Shown here: piece by piece, positions 1-7,569 of the stretch
How the letters are laid out: every line of letters begins with the position of its first letter
How positions within the stretch are numbered: the first letter of the stretch is position 1
Source of the DNA: Marinobacter subterrani
GTDB lineage: Bacteria; Pseudomonadota; Gammaproteobacteria; Pseudomonadales; Oleiphilaceae
Assembly (NCBI RefSeq): GCF_001045555.1
Contig: NZ_LFBU01000002.1
Coordinates: 558,001 to 622,000 of the forward strand
Reading direction: 5' to 3'
Length of the DNA: 64,000 bases
Position numbers and translations under genes: made by a program
The notes under the pieces: model-generated
The model's input: the letters and a program-made list of their open reading frames with translations, nothing else
Databases searched by the model: none
What the model was told of the DNA's origin: nothing

Positions 1-1313
1 CGGATCAGCTCAACCCTATCCTGGCCGAGAAAATCGGCCGGGCCTACGTGGAAGTGACCGGCGCGAAAAAAGTGATCGTCGGCTACGACATCCGCCTCTC
101 CAGCCCGGACATTGCCGAAGCCCTGAGCTCCGGCCTGATGGCAGCCGGGGCGGATGTCTTTGATATTGGCCTGTGTGGCACCGAGCAGGTGTACTTCGCC
201 ACCAGCCACTACAAGATGGACGGTGGCATCATGGTCACCGCCAGCCACAACCCCAAAGACCACAACGGCATGAAAATGGTCGGCCCCGAATCCCGGCCCA
301 TCAGCTCCGATAACGGTCTGAACGACATCCGTGACCGGGTGCTGGAGCCCTTTGCCGATGCGCCCGAGCAGGGCCGCTATGAGGCCCTGGAAGTGATGAG
401 CGCCTATATCGACCACCTGCTGGGTTACGTCGATGCCGGTTCCCTCAGCCCGCTGACTATTGTCTGCAATGCCGGTAACGGCGGCGCTGGCCTGGTCATC
501 GACGAACTCGAGCAGCACCTGCCCTTCGAATTCGTGAAAGTGCACCACCAGCCCGATGGCCACTTCCCGAACGGCGTGCCCAACCCGATCCTCCCCGAAA
601 ACCGCGCCGCCACTGCCGATGCCGTGATCGAGCAGGGCGCCGCCATGGGCATCGCCTGGGACGGCGACTACGACCGCTGTTTCTTCTTCGACGAAAACGG
701 CCGGTTCATCGAAGGCTACTACATCGTCGGATTACTGGCCGACCAGTTCCTGCGCAAGACCGGCGGCGGTAAAGTCATCCACGACCCGCGCCTCACCTGG
801 AACACCCTGGATCTGGTCAAGGCCGCGGGCGGCGAAGCCATCGAAAGCAAAACCGGCCACGCCTTCATCAAACAGCGCATGCGCGACGAAGACGCCGTTT
901 ACGGCGGCGAAATGAGCGCCCACCATTACTTCCGCGACTTCGCCTACTGCGACAGCGGCATGATCCCCTGGCTACTGATCGCCGAACGCCTGTGCCAGTC
1001 CGGCGAGCCGTTCTCATCCCTCATCGACGCCCGGATCGAAGCCTACCCGGCCAGCGGCGAAATCAACCGCACCATCGATGATCCCCCCAAGGTCATCGCC
1101 GCGATTGAAGCCAAATACAGCGTCGGCGCCAAAAACGTCAGCCACGTGGATGGCGTGAGCATCGAATTCGACAACTGGCGCTTCAACCTCCGGATGTCCA
1201 ACACCGAACCGGTTGTGCGGCTGAATGTGGAGTCGCGGGCGGATATTCCGTTGATGGAAGAGAAGACGAAAGAGTTGTTAGCGGAAATGGATAGGCTGAA
1301 CCAGGAAGGTTGA
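1..1313 (+). CDS. cpsG: Phosphomannomutase (CpsG/ManB type), 5' end missing
   Basis: Interconverts mannose-6-P and mannose-1-P (GDP-mannose supply for surface polysaccharide), in the cytoplasm. The reading frame is open from base 3, so the true start lies left of the window; the GTG at 48 is internal because residues upstream of it (DQLNPILAEKIGRAY) match the family N-terminus. Visible motifs: the phosphoserine loop TASHNP (Ser codon 243-245), the Mg-binding loop DGDYDRC, the sugar-binding GGEMSAHHYFRD, and the phosphate-binding RMSNTEP near the C-terminus. All four alpha-D-phosphohexomutase regions are represented. It resembles E. coli CpsG more closely than AlgC, but dual phosphoglucomutase activity cannot be excluded. 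A palindromic repeat follows the gene. Confidence 0.93.
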   Translation, partial: DQLNPILAEKIGRAYVEVTGAKKVIVGYDIRLSSPDIAEALSSGLMAAGADVFDIGLCGTEQVYFATSHYKMDGGIMVTASHNPKDHNGMKMVGPESRPISSDNGLNDIRDRVLEPFADAPEQGRYEALEVMSAYIDHLLGYVDAGSLSPLTIVCNAGNGGAGLVIDELEQHLPFEFVKVHHQPDGHFPNGVPNPILPENRAATADAVIEQGAAMGIAWDGDYDRCFFFDENGRFIEGYYIVGLLADQFLRKTGGGKVIHDPRLTWNTLDLVKAAGGEAIESKTGHAFIKQRMRDEDAVYGGEMSAHHYFRDFAYCDSGMIPWLLIAERLCQSGEPFSSLIDARIEAYPASGEINRTIDDPPKVIAAIEAKYSVGAKNVSHVDGVSIEFDNWRFNLRMSNTEPVVRLNVESRADIPLMEEKTKELLAEMDRLNQEG

Positions 1314-1328
1314 CGCCGGAATTTGGGG

Positions 1329-1444
1329 CCGATCGGTGCGGCTCCTTCTCCTGAAACTGTGCGAGGCCATGGATGGCTGAGCTCAAGCGTCACATGGACG
1401 TGCCGCAAGGAGCGTGTTTCAGGAGAAGGAGCCGTGCCGATTGG
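1329..1444. repeat. Long palindromic element, copy A
   Basis: Left arm 1329-1357 and right arm 1416-1444 are inverted repeats matching at 26 of 29 positions by eye. The 58-base core (1358-1415), read on the minus strand, begins ACGC, contains ACGTCCATGT, GCTTG and GCCATCCATGGC, and ends CACA. The same ordered blocks occur in the two elements at 23854-23960 and 24066-24176. The arms (with GCTCCTTCTCCTGAAAC) are unrelated to the arms of those copies except for a pyrimidine-rich inner end closing in AC. It lies between the 3' ends of the convergent cpsG and pldA genes. Confidence 0.75.
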
Positions 1445-1468
1445 TCTCGCACGAACGATTTTATTGGA

Positions 1469-2590
1469 TCAGAGCCAGTCGTTCAGCATAATCCCGATAC
1501 CGAACCGCTGAATCCGGTGGTTATAATCAATCAGACTCTCCCCGTACCCGTTGTAGTACTGAACGAACCCCTTGACTGTATCCCCCATGGGAAAGCTGTA
1601 GCCGAACTCCACCGATGTGCGGTTATTGTCCGACTGCAGATTATTCATCAGCCGCAATGAAAACGTCCGGTCCTCCGTCAGCTTGTAGACAGCGCGATAG
1701 TTGGCGTAGCCCAGGTAGTCCTCAATATCGGCATTGTCATTCGTGCTGCCCTCCGGAATCCGGTACCAGGGCTCCACCATGAACAGCCAGCGCCCGTAAC
1801 TGTAGGCGGCTGTGCCGACAATCCGGTTCCAGCTCCGGGAGCGGGGCTCCGACTGACCGTTGGACTGGTGATTGAACCCGATGGTCACGCCGTTCAGCGT
1901 CCCCGGGCCGACATCCAAGTCCGTCCGGTAACGCAGGAAAATCTCCGGCTCGTAGTTGGTCTCCCGGAAGGGCGCGGAGTCGTCCTGGTTGTAGACCTGC
2001 CAGAAGGACTGCTGGGTATACCCGAACCATAAGGTCGTGCGGTCATCCAGCCAGCCGGTGAGCAAAGGCACCTTGAAGCTGATCTGATACTTCGCCTCCA
2101 GGTTCCGCAGTTGGTAGTCGTAGCCCGTGGTGCCCAGCCTTGGGCTGCTGGGCGTTGAGTTGGGGGTGTCCATCCAGGTGACGGGCAGAATGTAGATTGG
2201 CCGATAGCCGACAAAACTGCCGGAAAATGAAAAAACCGCTTCTTCTGCGGCCATATAGCGGTCCAGCAACTCATTCATGACGCCGCTGTCCGGGTCCTCA
2301 TCATTGAGTGCATTGCCGGCAATCTGGTTCAGGGTTTCGTCATCCGGTGCCAGTCGCTCTGCCTTCCTCTGGACTTGCTCCTCCACCACTTCAGGGGCCT
2401 GTTCCTGCTGTTTCTCAGGCTCGAAAATGCTGTCGTAGCAGGCCAGGCGCTGGATGCCGTCTTCGATCAGGGCGCATTTGTCAGGCGAATCAATCGGAGT
2501 ATCCAGGGTGGATTCTGCCTGCACGGGGGAGACCAGGGCACCGATCAGAATCAACGGCGGGGAAGCATATAGGGTACGAACGGATGTCAT
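1469..2590 (-). CDS. pldA: Outer-membrane phospholipase A (OmpLA)
   Basis: Calcium-dependent phospholipase A1/A2 of the outer membrane that hydrolyses misplaced phospholipids. The start at 2590 is chosen because it gives a signal peptide ending VQAE and is preceded by AGGAG; an open frame continues upstream to 2944 but overlaps a better gene. The mature protein has a Gln/Glu-rich region (about residues 55-115), then a 12-strand-type barrel. The catalytic His-Ser-Asn triad fits H241, S243 and N255 in GFNHQSNG and SRSWNR, with the same spacing as E. coli H142/S144/N156. At 373 residues it is longer than E. coli PldA (289), the excess being the N-terminal region. It ends in an aromatic-rich strand typical of outer-membrane proteins. 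Confidence 0.93.
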   Translation of the reverse strand: MTSVRTLYASPPLILIGALVSPVQAESTLDTPIDSPDKCALIEDGIQRLACYDSIFEPEKQQEQAPEVVEEQVQRKAERLAPDDETLNQIAGNALNDEDPDSGVMNELLDRYMAAEEAVFSFSGSFVGYRPIYILPVTWMDTPNSTPSSPRLGTTGYDYQLRNLEAKYQISFKVPLLTGWLDDRTTLWFGYTQQSFWQVYNQDDSAPFRETNYEPEIFLRYRTDLDVGPGTLNGVTIGFNHQSNGQSEPRSRSWNRIVGTAAYSYGRWLFMVEPWYRIPEGSTNDNADIEDYLGYANYRAVYKLTEDRTFSLRLMNNLQSDNNRTSVEFGYSFPMGDTVKGFVQYYNGYGESLIDYNHRIQRFGIGIMLNDWL

Positions 2591-2604
2591 GAACAGGAAA
2601 TCTC

Positions 2605-2940
2605 CTAGCTGGCGGTCAGGCTGAACCAGGTATTGGCTATGCCATAGACCCAGACGCCGATCAGAGTCACCGCCAGAAGTGAAAAAATGATCTTGTGGCG
2701 AGACCGGTTGCTGCTGTTGGCGGATGACACCCAGCGCAGGTACATCAGGCCGATGAAACTCAGGAAAACGCCCAGACTGGAAAGAGCGGGTATGAGCAGC
2801 CAGGCGGGACTGATGGGCTCGTTGCCAGTCTGGCTGGAGAACCAGCCCATGGAAGCCAGTAAAATCCCCAGTGCGGTAAATTCGGTAATCAGCAGGGTTT
2901 TGCGCATCGGGTGAGGCGAAGTGGGTTCCGTATTGGTCAT
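2605..2940 (-). CDS. Small three-helix membrane protein, unknown function
   Basis: I do not recognise a family. The 111-residue product has three hydrophobic segments at roughly residues 16-38, 45-70 and 85-108, and a short polar N-terminus, so it is probably an inner-membrane protein. The ATG at 2940 has AGGA nine bases upstream; the longer frame starting at 3027 adds a segment without membrane or coding character. It ends 14 bases before the pldA start on the same strand, so the two are probably cotranscribed. A link to envelope lipid maintenance is only inferred from that proximity. Confidence 0.7.
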   Translation of the reverse strand: MTNTEPTSPHPMRKTLLITEFTALGILLASMGWFSSQTGNEPISPAWLLIPALSSLGVFLSFIGLMYLRWVSSANSSNRSRHKIIFSLLAVTLIGVWVYGIANTWFSLTAS

Positions 2941-3066
2941 GCAAACAGGTCCTGAAGGGTTAAACACCGGCGAACACCATGGTAACCGGAATGTGCGCGA
3001 AACGCCCTCCGACTTACGAAATCGCAATTAAAATGGTTGAAATCAATTTATGATTTTGCGGTTTGG

Positions 3067-3095
3067 TTTTTTTGCCAGGGCTCAGTCGCTATAAT
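3067..3095 (+). promoter_or_regulatory. Probable sigma-70 promoter of the cytochrome c5 gene
   Basis: A perfect TATAAT lies at 3090-3095, about 42 bases before the GTG start. The -35 position 17 bases upstream is only a T-run (3067-3072), so the -35 match is poor. The surrounding 3030-3080 stretch is noticeably AT-rich compared with the window. Confidence 0.5.
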
Positions 3096-3136
3096 GCGGC
3101 GACTAACGATTATAACGCTCAAATGCGAGGTGCATT

Positions 3137-3556
3137 GTGAAGATGAAGAGAGTCCTGGTTGCTGTACTGGTCGTTTTCGGCCTGACCACCGGCGCCGTCA
3201 TGGCGAGTGTTGAGGAAGAAATTCGTGCTCGGATCGAGCCGGTTGGCGAAGTATGTCTTGAAGGCGATCAATGCGGTACTGCAGCGGCTCCCACCCAGAC
3301 CGCAAGCGCGGGCCCGCGCTCCGGCGAGGAGGTGTTCAATGCCGTGTGTACGGCGTGTCACTCCACCGGTGCTGCCGGCGCGCCCATGGTGGGTGACACA
3401 GCAGCCTGGGCTCCGCGTATCGACAAAGGCATGGAAACCCTGATCAGCCACGCCATCAACGGCTTCAATGCCATGCCGGCGAAAGGTGGTTGCGCCAGCT
3501 GTCCGGATGAGGAAATCAAGGCCGCGGTTGAGTACATGGTCGGGAAAAGCAAGTAA
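3137..3556 (+). CDS. Cytochrome c5 family protein
   Basis: Small periplasmic monohaem electron carrier. A signal peptide (MKMKRVLVAVLVVFGL to about residue 23) is followed by a variable linker. The haem domain has C71-T-A-C74-H75 as the attachment motif, M113 in the NAMPAKG loop as the probable axial ligand, and the C119/C122 pair (GGCASC) that typifies cytochrome c5. Length 139 residues is normal for the family. The GTG start at 3137 has GAGG about seven bases upstream; an in-frame ATG two codons later is a possible alternative. A promoter with TATAAT precedes it and a terminator follows. It faces rep, as I recall for Pseudomonas. Confidence 0.92.
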   Translation: MKMKRVLVAVLVVFGLTTGAVMASVEEEIRARIEPVGEVCLEGDQCGTAAAPTQTASAGPRSGEEVFNAVCTACHSTGAAGAPMVGDTAAWAPRIDKGMETLISHAINGFNAMPAKGGCASCPDEEIKAAVEYMVGKSK

Positions 3557-3581
3557 TCTGGCGGTTTTGCCATTAACGTTG

Positions 3582-3605
3582 AAAGCCCCGGTTACGGGGC
3601 TTTTT
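3582..3605 (+). terminator. Rho-independent terminator after cytochrome c5
   Basis: Nine-base-pair stem AAAGCCCCG/CGGGGCTTT with a GTTA loop, followed by a T-run at 3601-3605. It also lies just beyond the rep stop codon and may serve both convergent genes. Confidence 0.9.
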
Positions 3606-3620
3606 GCGTTCACCGGCCGG

Positions 3621-5639
3621 TTAAAGGCCCAGATCGCCCAGCAGGGCGCTCAGCGTTGCCTTGCCTTTCTTCTGGTTGGCTTCCACATCAAGGTCGCCCA
3701 GGCCTTCCCACTTCAAGTCGTCCTCAGGTAATTCATCCAGGAACCGGCTGGGGATGGTTTCCAGCTTTTCACCATATTGTTTGCGGGCTGCCGCGTAGGT
3801 CAGGGTCAGCGTTTCCCGGGCCCGGGTAATGCCCACGTACATCAGCCGTCGTTCTTCCTCGACGTTGCCCTCCTCGATGCTGCTGCGGTGGGGCAGGATT
3901 TCTTCTTCCAGGCCCATGATGAAGACGTGGGGAAACTCGAGGCCCTTGGACGCGTGCAGGGTTAACAACTGAACCTTGTCGCTGTCGTCCTCTTCCTCCC
4001 GTTGCTCCATCATATCCCGGAGAATCAGCTTGGTGATGGCGTCTTCAATACCCAGCTCGTCTGCGGTGCCCTTGCCGTCATCCAGCATGCGCTGAACCGA
4101 TTCCACCAGGTACCAGATGTTCTCCATCCGCCGCTCGGCCTGCTTGGGCGTGCCCGAGTGCTGGTGCAGCCATTCCTCGTATTCGATGTCAGTAAATAGC
4201 TGTTTGATCACCGGGATGGGGTTCTCGCTGTGCAGCCGCTCGCAGGTGGCATCCACCCAGCGGGCAAAACGGCGCAAGCGGTCGAGTCCCTTCTCGGTCA
4301 CATGGGTTTCGGCACCCATGTCGCCAAGCGCCCGGAACAGGCTGACGTTCCGGGAACGGGCGTAGTGGCTCAACTGCTCCAGGGTGCGGGGGCCGATTTC
4401 CCGCCGGGGCACGTTCACCACGCGAAGAAAGGCCGCGTCATCGTCAGGGTTGATCAGCAGGCGCAGGTAGGACATGGCATCCTTGATCTCGTTCTTGGAG
4501 AAGAACGACTGGCCCCCGGAGATGCGGTAGGGAATCTGGTAACTCTGGAGTTTCATCTCCAGCAGGCGTGCCTGGTGGTTACCCCGGTATAGCACGGCAA
4601 AATCCCGGAAATTCAGGCCCTTTTTCAGCTTCTGGTCAAGAATCTCGGTGGCAACCCGCTCGGTTTCCGCATCCTCGTTGCGGCACCGGACAATCCGGAT
4701 TTCCTCGCCGACGGTGTGGTCACTCCACAGGGCTTTTTCAAACACGTGGGGGTTGTTGGCAATCACCGTGTTGGCGCTGCGCAGGATCCGGACCGTGGAA
4801 CGGTAGTTCTGCTCCAGTTTGACGATTTTCAGGCTGGGAAAGTCTTCCTTGAGCTGCTCCAGGTTTTCCGGGCGGGCACCGCGCCAGGCGTAGATTGACT
4901 GATCGTCATCGCCGACGACCGTGAAAGCCGCCCTTTCAGCCACCAGCAGCTTGACCAGTTCGTACTGGCACACGTTGGTGTCCTGGTACTCGTCAACCAG
5001 CATGTAGCGGATCTTCCGGCGCCATTTTGCCAGCACCTCCGGGTTGGACCGGAAGAGCTGAACCGGCAGAAGAATCAGGTCGTCGAAATCGACGGCGTTG
5101 TAGGCCTTCAGGTATTCGTTGTACTTCTGGTAAATGATGGCGATGCGCTGTTCCCGTTCATCGGCTGCCTTGCTCAGCGCCTCCGCCGGCCCGCGCATGG
5201 CGTTTTTCCACGACGAGATGGTCATCTGGACATCATTGAGCTCATCGCCGGCCTCGGCACTGGCTTCCCGGAGCATCAGATCCTGCAGCAGGGCCTTGGC
5301 ATCCTCGGCATCGAATATCGAAAATCCGGGGTGGTAGCCGAGATGAGTCTGCTCTTCCCGGATCATATTGAGGCCAAGGTTATGAAAAGTAGATACAATC
5401 AGGCCACGGGTGAGTTTACGGTCAACGATCCGGCCAACCCGCTCCTTCATTTCCCGGGCCGCCTTGTTGGTGAAGGTTACCGCCGCAATGTGGCGGCCGG
5501 GAATGCCCAGTTGCTCGATCAGGTAGGCAATCTTGCGGGTAATCACACTGGTCTTGCCACTGCCGGCGCCGGCCAGGACCAGCAGGGGGCCGTCGGCATA
5601 GCGGACTGCTTCGCGTTGTCGGGGGTTGAGCTTGTTCAC
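3621..5639 (-). CDS. rep: ATP-dependent DNA helicase Rep
   Basis: 3'-5' superfamily 1A helicase that helps replication forks pass protein barriers. At 672 residues it matches Rep (673 in E. coli) rather than UvrD (720). Walker A GAGSGKT is at residues 24-30, HIAAVTFTNKAAREMKERV is motif Ia, VDEYQDTN is motif II, GDDDQSIYAWRGA is motif III, and VQLLTLHASKGLEF and MYVGITRAR are motifs V and VI. The N-terminal segment lacks the UvrD-type opening and reads like Rep. The C-terminus ends with a short charged tail. It is convergent with the cytochrome c5 gene; its start is separated from the GGDEF-EAL gene by about 140 bases, which must hold both divergent promoters. Confidence 0.96.
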   Translation of the reverse strand: MNKLNPRQREAVRYADGPLLVLAGAGSGKTSVITRKIAYLIEQLGIPGRHIAAVTFTNKAAREMKERVGRIVDRKLTRGLIVSTFHNLGLNMIREEQTHLGYHPGFSIFDAEDAKALLQDLMLREASAEAGDELNDVQMTISSWKNAMRGPAEALSKAADEREQRIAIIYQKYNEYLKAYNAVDFDDLILLPVQLFRSNPEVLAKWRRKIRYMLVDEYQDTNVCQYELVKLLVAERAAFTVVGDDDQSIYAWRGARPENLEQLKEDFPSLKIVKLEQNYRSTVRILRSANTVIANNPHVFEKALWSDHTVGEEIRIVRCRNEDAETERVATEILDQKLKKGLNFRDFAVLYRGNHQARLLEMKLQSYQIPYRISGGQSFFSKNEIKDAMSYLRLLINPDDDAAFLRVVNVPRREIGPRTLEQLSHYARSRNVSLFRALGDMGAETHVTEKGLDRLRRFARWVDATCERLHSENPIPVIKQLFTDIEYEEWLHQHSGTPKQAERRMENIWYLVESVQRMLDDGKGTADELGIEDAITKLILRDMMEQREEEDDSDKVQLLTLHASKGLEFPHVFIMGLEEEILPHRSSIEEGNVEEERRLMYVGITRARETLTLTYAAARKQYGEKLETIPSRFLDELPEDDLKWEGLGDLDVEANQKKGKATLSALLGDLGL

Positions 5640-5781
5640 AAATAGACTGCCAGGGTGGAACGGAATGGGGGAAACGGACGTTATGTATTCTACACCAGCC
5701 GGAGTTTCTGTACCTTGACGATCTGTCGACTATGATTGATAGAACGGACTCGGTTGTTCACGCATAAATGGATTCTGCTCG

Positions 5782-7518
5782 ATGACACTGCCACTGGAAA
5801 CCATGAGGCCCGGCCAGTTACGCCTGTTGGTTCTGACACCGGAATATGCCGATTTTCTCTGGCTCAATGCACTTCTGGCCGGTGACGTCGAGATAAGCGC
5901 CGACGCCACCTGGTGCCCGGACCTGGTGGATTGCGACGATCTTATCCGTAATGCCAGTTTTGATGTCATCATCTGGGACTGCGTGTTTCACGGCGGGTCC
6001 GAAGCTTCCTTCCTGCAGTACCTGGCGGTTGCCACCAGCGAAAAGCCGGTGCTTGCCCTCAGCGCCGAAGCTCCGGAGCAACGGGCACCGGAGCTGCTGG
6101 CGGCCGGTGCTGCCGATTACCTCTGCCGCCAGAGCCTGGACCACTGGAATTTCCGCCGGGCCGTAAAGTGCCTCTGGTATCGGGAGCAGTTGTCCGAGTC
6201 GGCCCATGGCCAGCTCGGTCGCGAGGTCGCCACCGGATTCATCAACCGGGATCTGTTCTTTGATCGTCTCCAGCAGGCGCTGCTTCGGGCCGAGCGAGCC
6301 GGGCACCGGCTGGCGCTGCTGCATCTCAATATTGACGATTTCCGCAGCATTAACGAATCCTTCGGCTACCAGAAGAGCGATCAACTGATGATGAAGCTGG
6401 CGGAACGGATCCGGCATTCCCTCAGGCGGGTCGATTCACTGATGCGGATCGGTGGTGACGAACTGGCCATTATCGTTGAGAAGGTGGAAGACTCCCTCGA
6501 TATAACCCAGATCATCCGCAAGGTGGTCAGCGCCCTGGATGAGCCGGTGACCATTGATGGCCATAGCGTGGTGGTCAATGCCAGCCTCGGCGTGGCCACC
6601 TATCCGGAGGCCGGCGACAGCACGGAAAATCTGCTGCGCCGGGCCAACCGCGCCATGTTCGAGGCCAAGCGGGATCCGGGCACCAGTTACCGGTTCTACG
6701 ACCGGCAACTGCATATCTCTGCCGGCTACCAGTTGCGGCTTGAGGCCGACCTGCGCAACGCCCTGCGCGGCAAGGAACTGGAACTCTACTACCAGCCGCG
6801 GATTGACCTGGCCACCGAGGAGGTCCGGGGCGTTGAATGCCTGTTACGCTGGAATCATCCGGAGCGGGGGTTGGTGGGGCCGGACGAGTTCATTCCCGTC
6901 GCGGAGCGCAGCGGCCTGATCGTGCCCATCGGCTATTGGGTCATTGAACAGGCCTGCAAGCGCCTGCAGGAGTCCGCGGAACTCGGGTTCCCGGGACTGG
7001 TGTTCGCGGTGAACCTGTCGTTCCGGCAGTTTCACGACCGCAAGATGACCGAGACCATTTTCCGGATCATTTTCAACGCCAATGTCGATACCAGCCTGCT
7101 GGAGCTGGAACTGACGGAAAGCGCCATGATGCACGATCCTGAGTATGCCCAGCGCTGCCTGCGCGAGCTGAACCAGCTAGGCATCAGTTTTGCCCTGGAC
7201 GATTTCGGCACCGGCTTTTCCTCGCTGAGCAACCTGCAGCACCTGCCCATCTCGCTGGTGAAGATCGACAAGTCTTTTGTGCAGGAGCTGGGCAAGTCGG
7301 CGGATGCCGAGCATATTATCCGGGCCATTATCAGCCTGGCCCACAGTCTGCAGATCAGTGTGGTTGCTGAAGGCGTGGAAACCGAGGGTCAACTGGAGTT
7401 CCTGCGCCAGCAGCATTGCGACGAAATCCAGGGCTATTATTACGCCCGCCCCATGCCCTGGGCCGATCTTGTGCAATTCCTGAACAAGCGCGGTCAGGCC
7501 GCTTGCCTGCAGCAGTAA
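5782..7518 (+). CDS. REC-like/GGDEF/EAL cyclic di-GMP protein
   Basis: Predicted to make and/or degrade cyclic di-GMP. Residues 10-130 resemble a response-regulator receiver, with an Asp at about 66 (VIIWD) where the phosphoacceptor would be, but no acidic pair near the N-terminus, so phosphorylation is doubtful. The GGDEF domain carries GGDEL (about 224-228) with the RRVD inhibitory site five residues before it. The EAL domain has ECL instead of EAL but keeps the other catalytic signatures: NLS, ELTES, DDFGTGFSS, VKIDKSF, AEGVETE and QGYYYARP. This suggests a working phosphodiesterase, with the cyclase domain possibly active or regulatory. No membrane segment is visible. The ribosome-binding site before 5782 is weak; Met8 is an alternative start. 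Confidence 0.9.
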   Translation: MTLPLETMRPGQLRLLVLTPEYADFLWLNALLAGDVEISADATWCPDLVDCDDLIRNASFDVIIWDCVFHGGSEASFLQYLAVATSEKPVLALSAEAPEQRAPELLAAGAADYLCRQSLDHWNFRRAVKCLWYREQLSESAHGQLGREVATGFINRDLFFDRLQQALLRAERAGHRLALLHLNIDDFRSINESFGYQKSDQLMMKLAERIRHSLRRVDSLMRIGGDELAIIVEKVEDSLDITQIIRKVVSALDEPVTIDGHSVVVNASLGVATYPEAGDSTENLLRRANRAMFEAKRDPGTSYRFYDRQLHISAGYQLRLEADLRNALRGKELELYYQPRIDLATEEVRGVECLLRWNHPERGLVGPDEFIPVAERSGLIVPIGYWVIEQACKRLQESAELGFPGLVFAVNLSFRQFHDRKMTETIFRIIFNANVDTSLLELELTESAMMHDPEYAQRCLRELNQLGISFALDDFGTGFSSLSNLQHLPISLVKIDKSFVQELGKSADAEHIIRAIISLAHSLQISVVAEGVETEGQLEFLRQQHCDEIQGYYYARPMPWADLVQFLNKRGQAACLQQ

Positions 7519-7569
7519 GCCGCTGTACCTTTGCTGCTTTATTGGCAAAGCATCAAAAACAGAGGTTGC

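Noticed and set aside
2591..2944. N-terminal extension of pldA
   Set aside because: It overlaps the membrane-protein gene, lacks a signal peptide at its start, and the internal start at 2590 has both a signal peptide and AGGAG.
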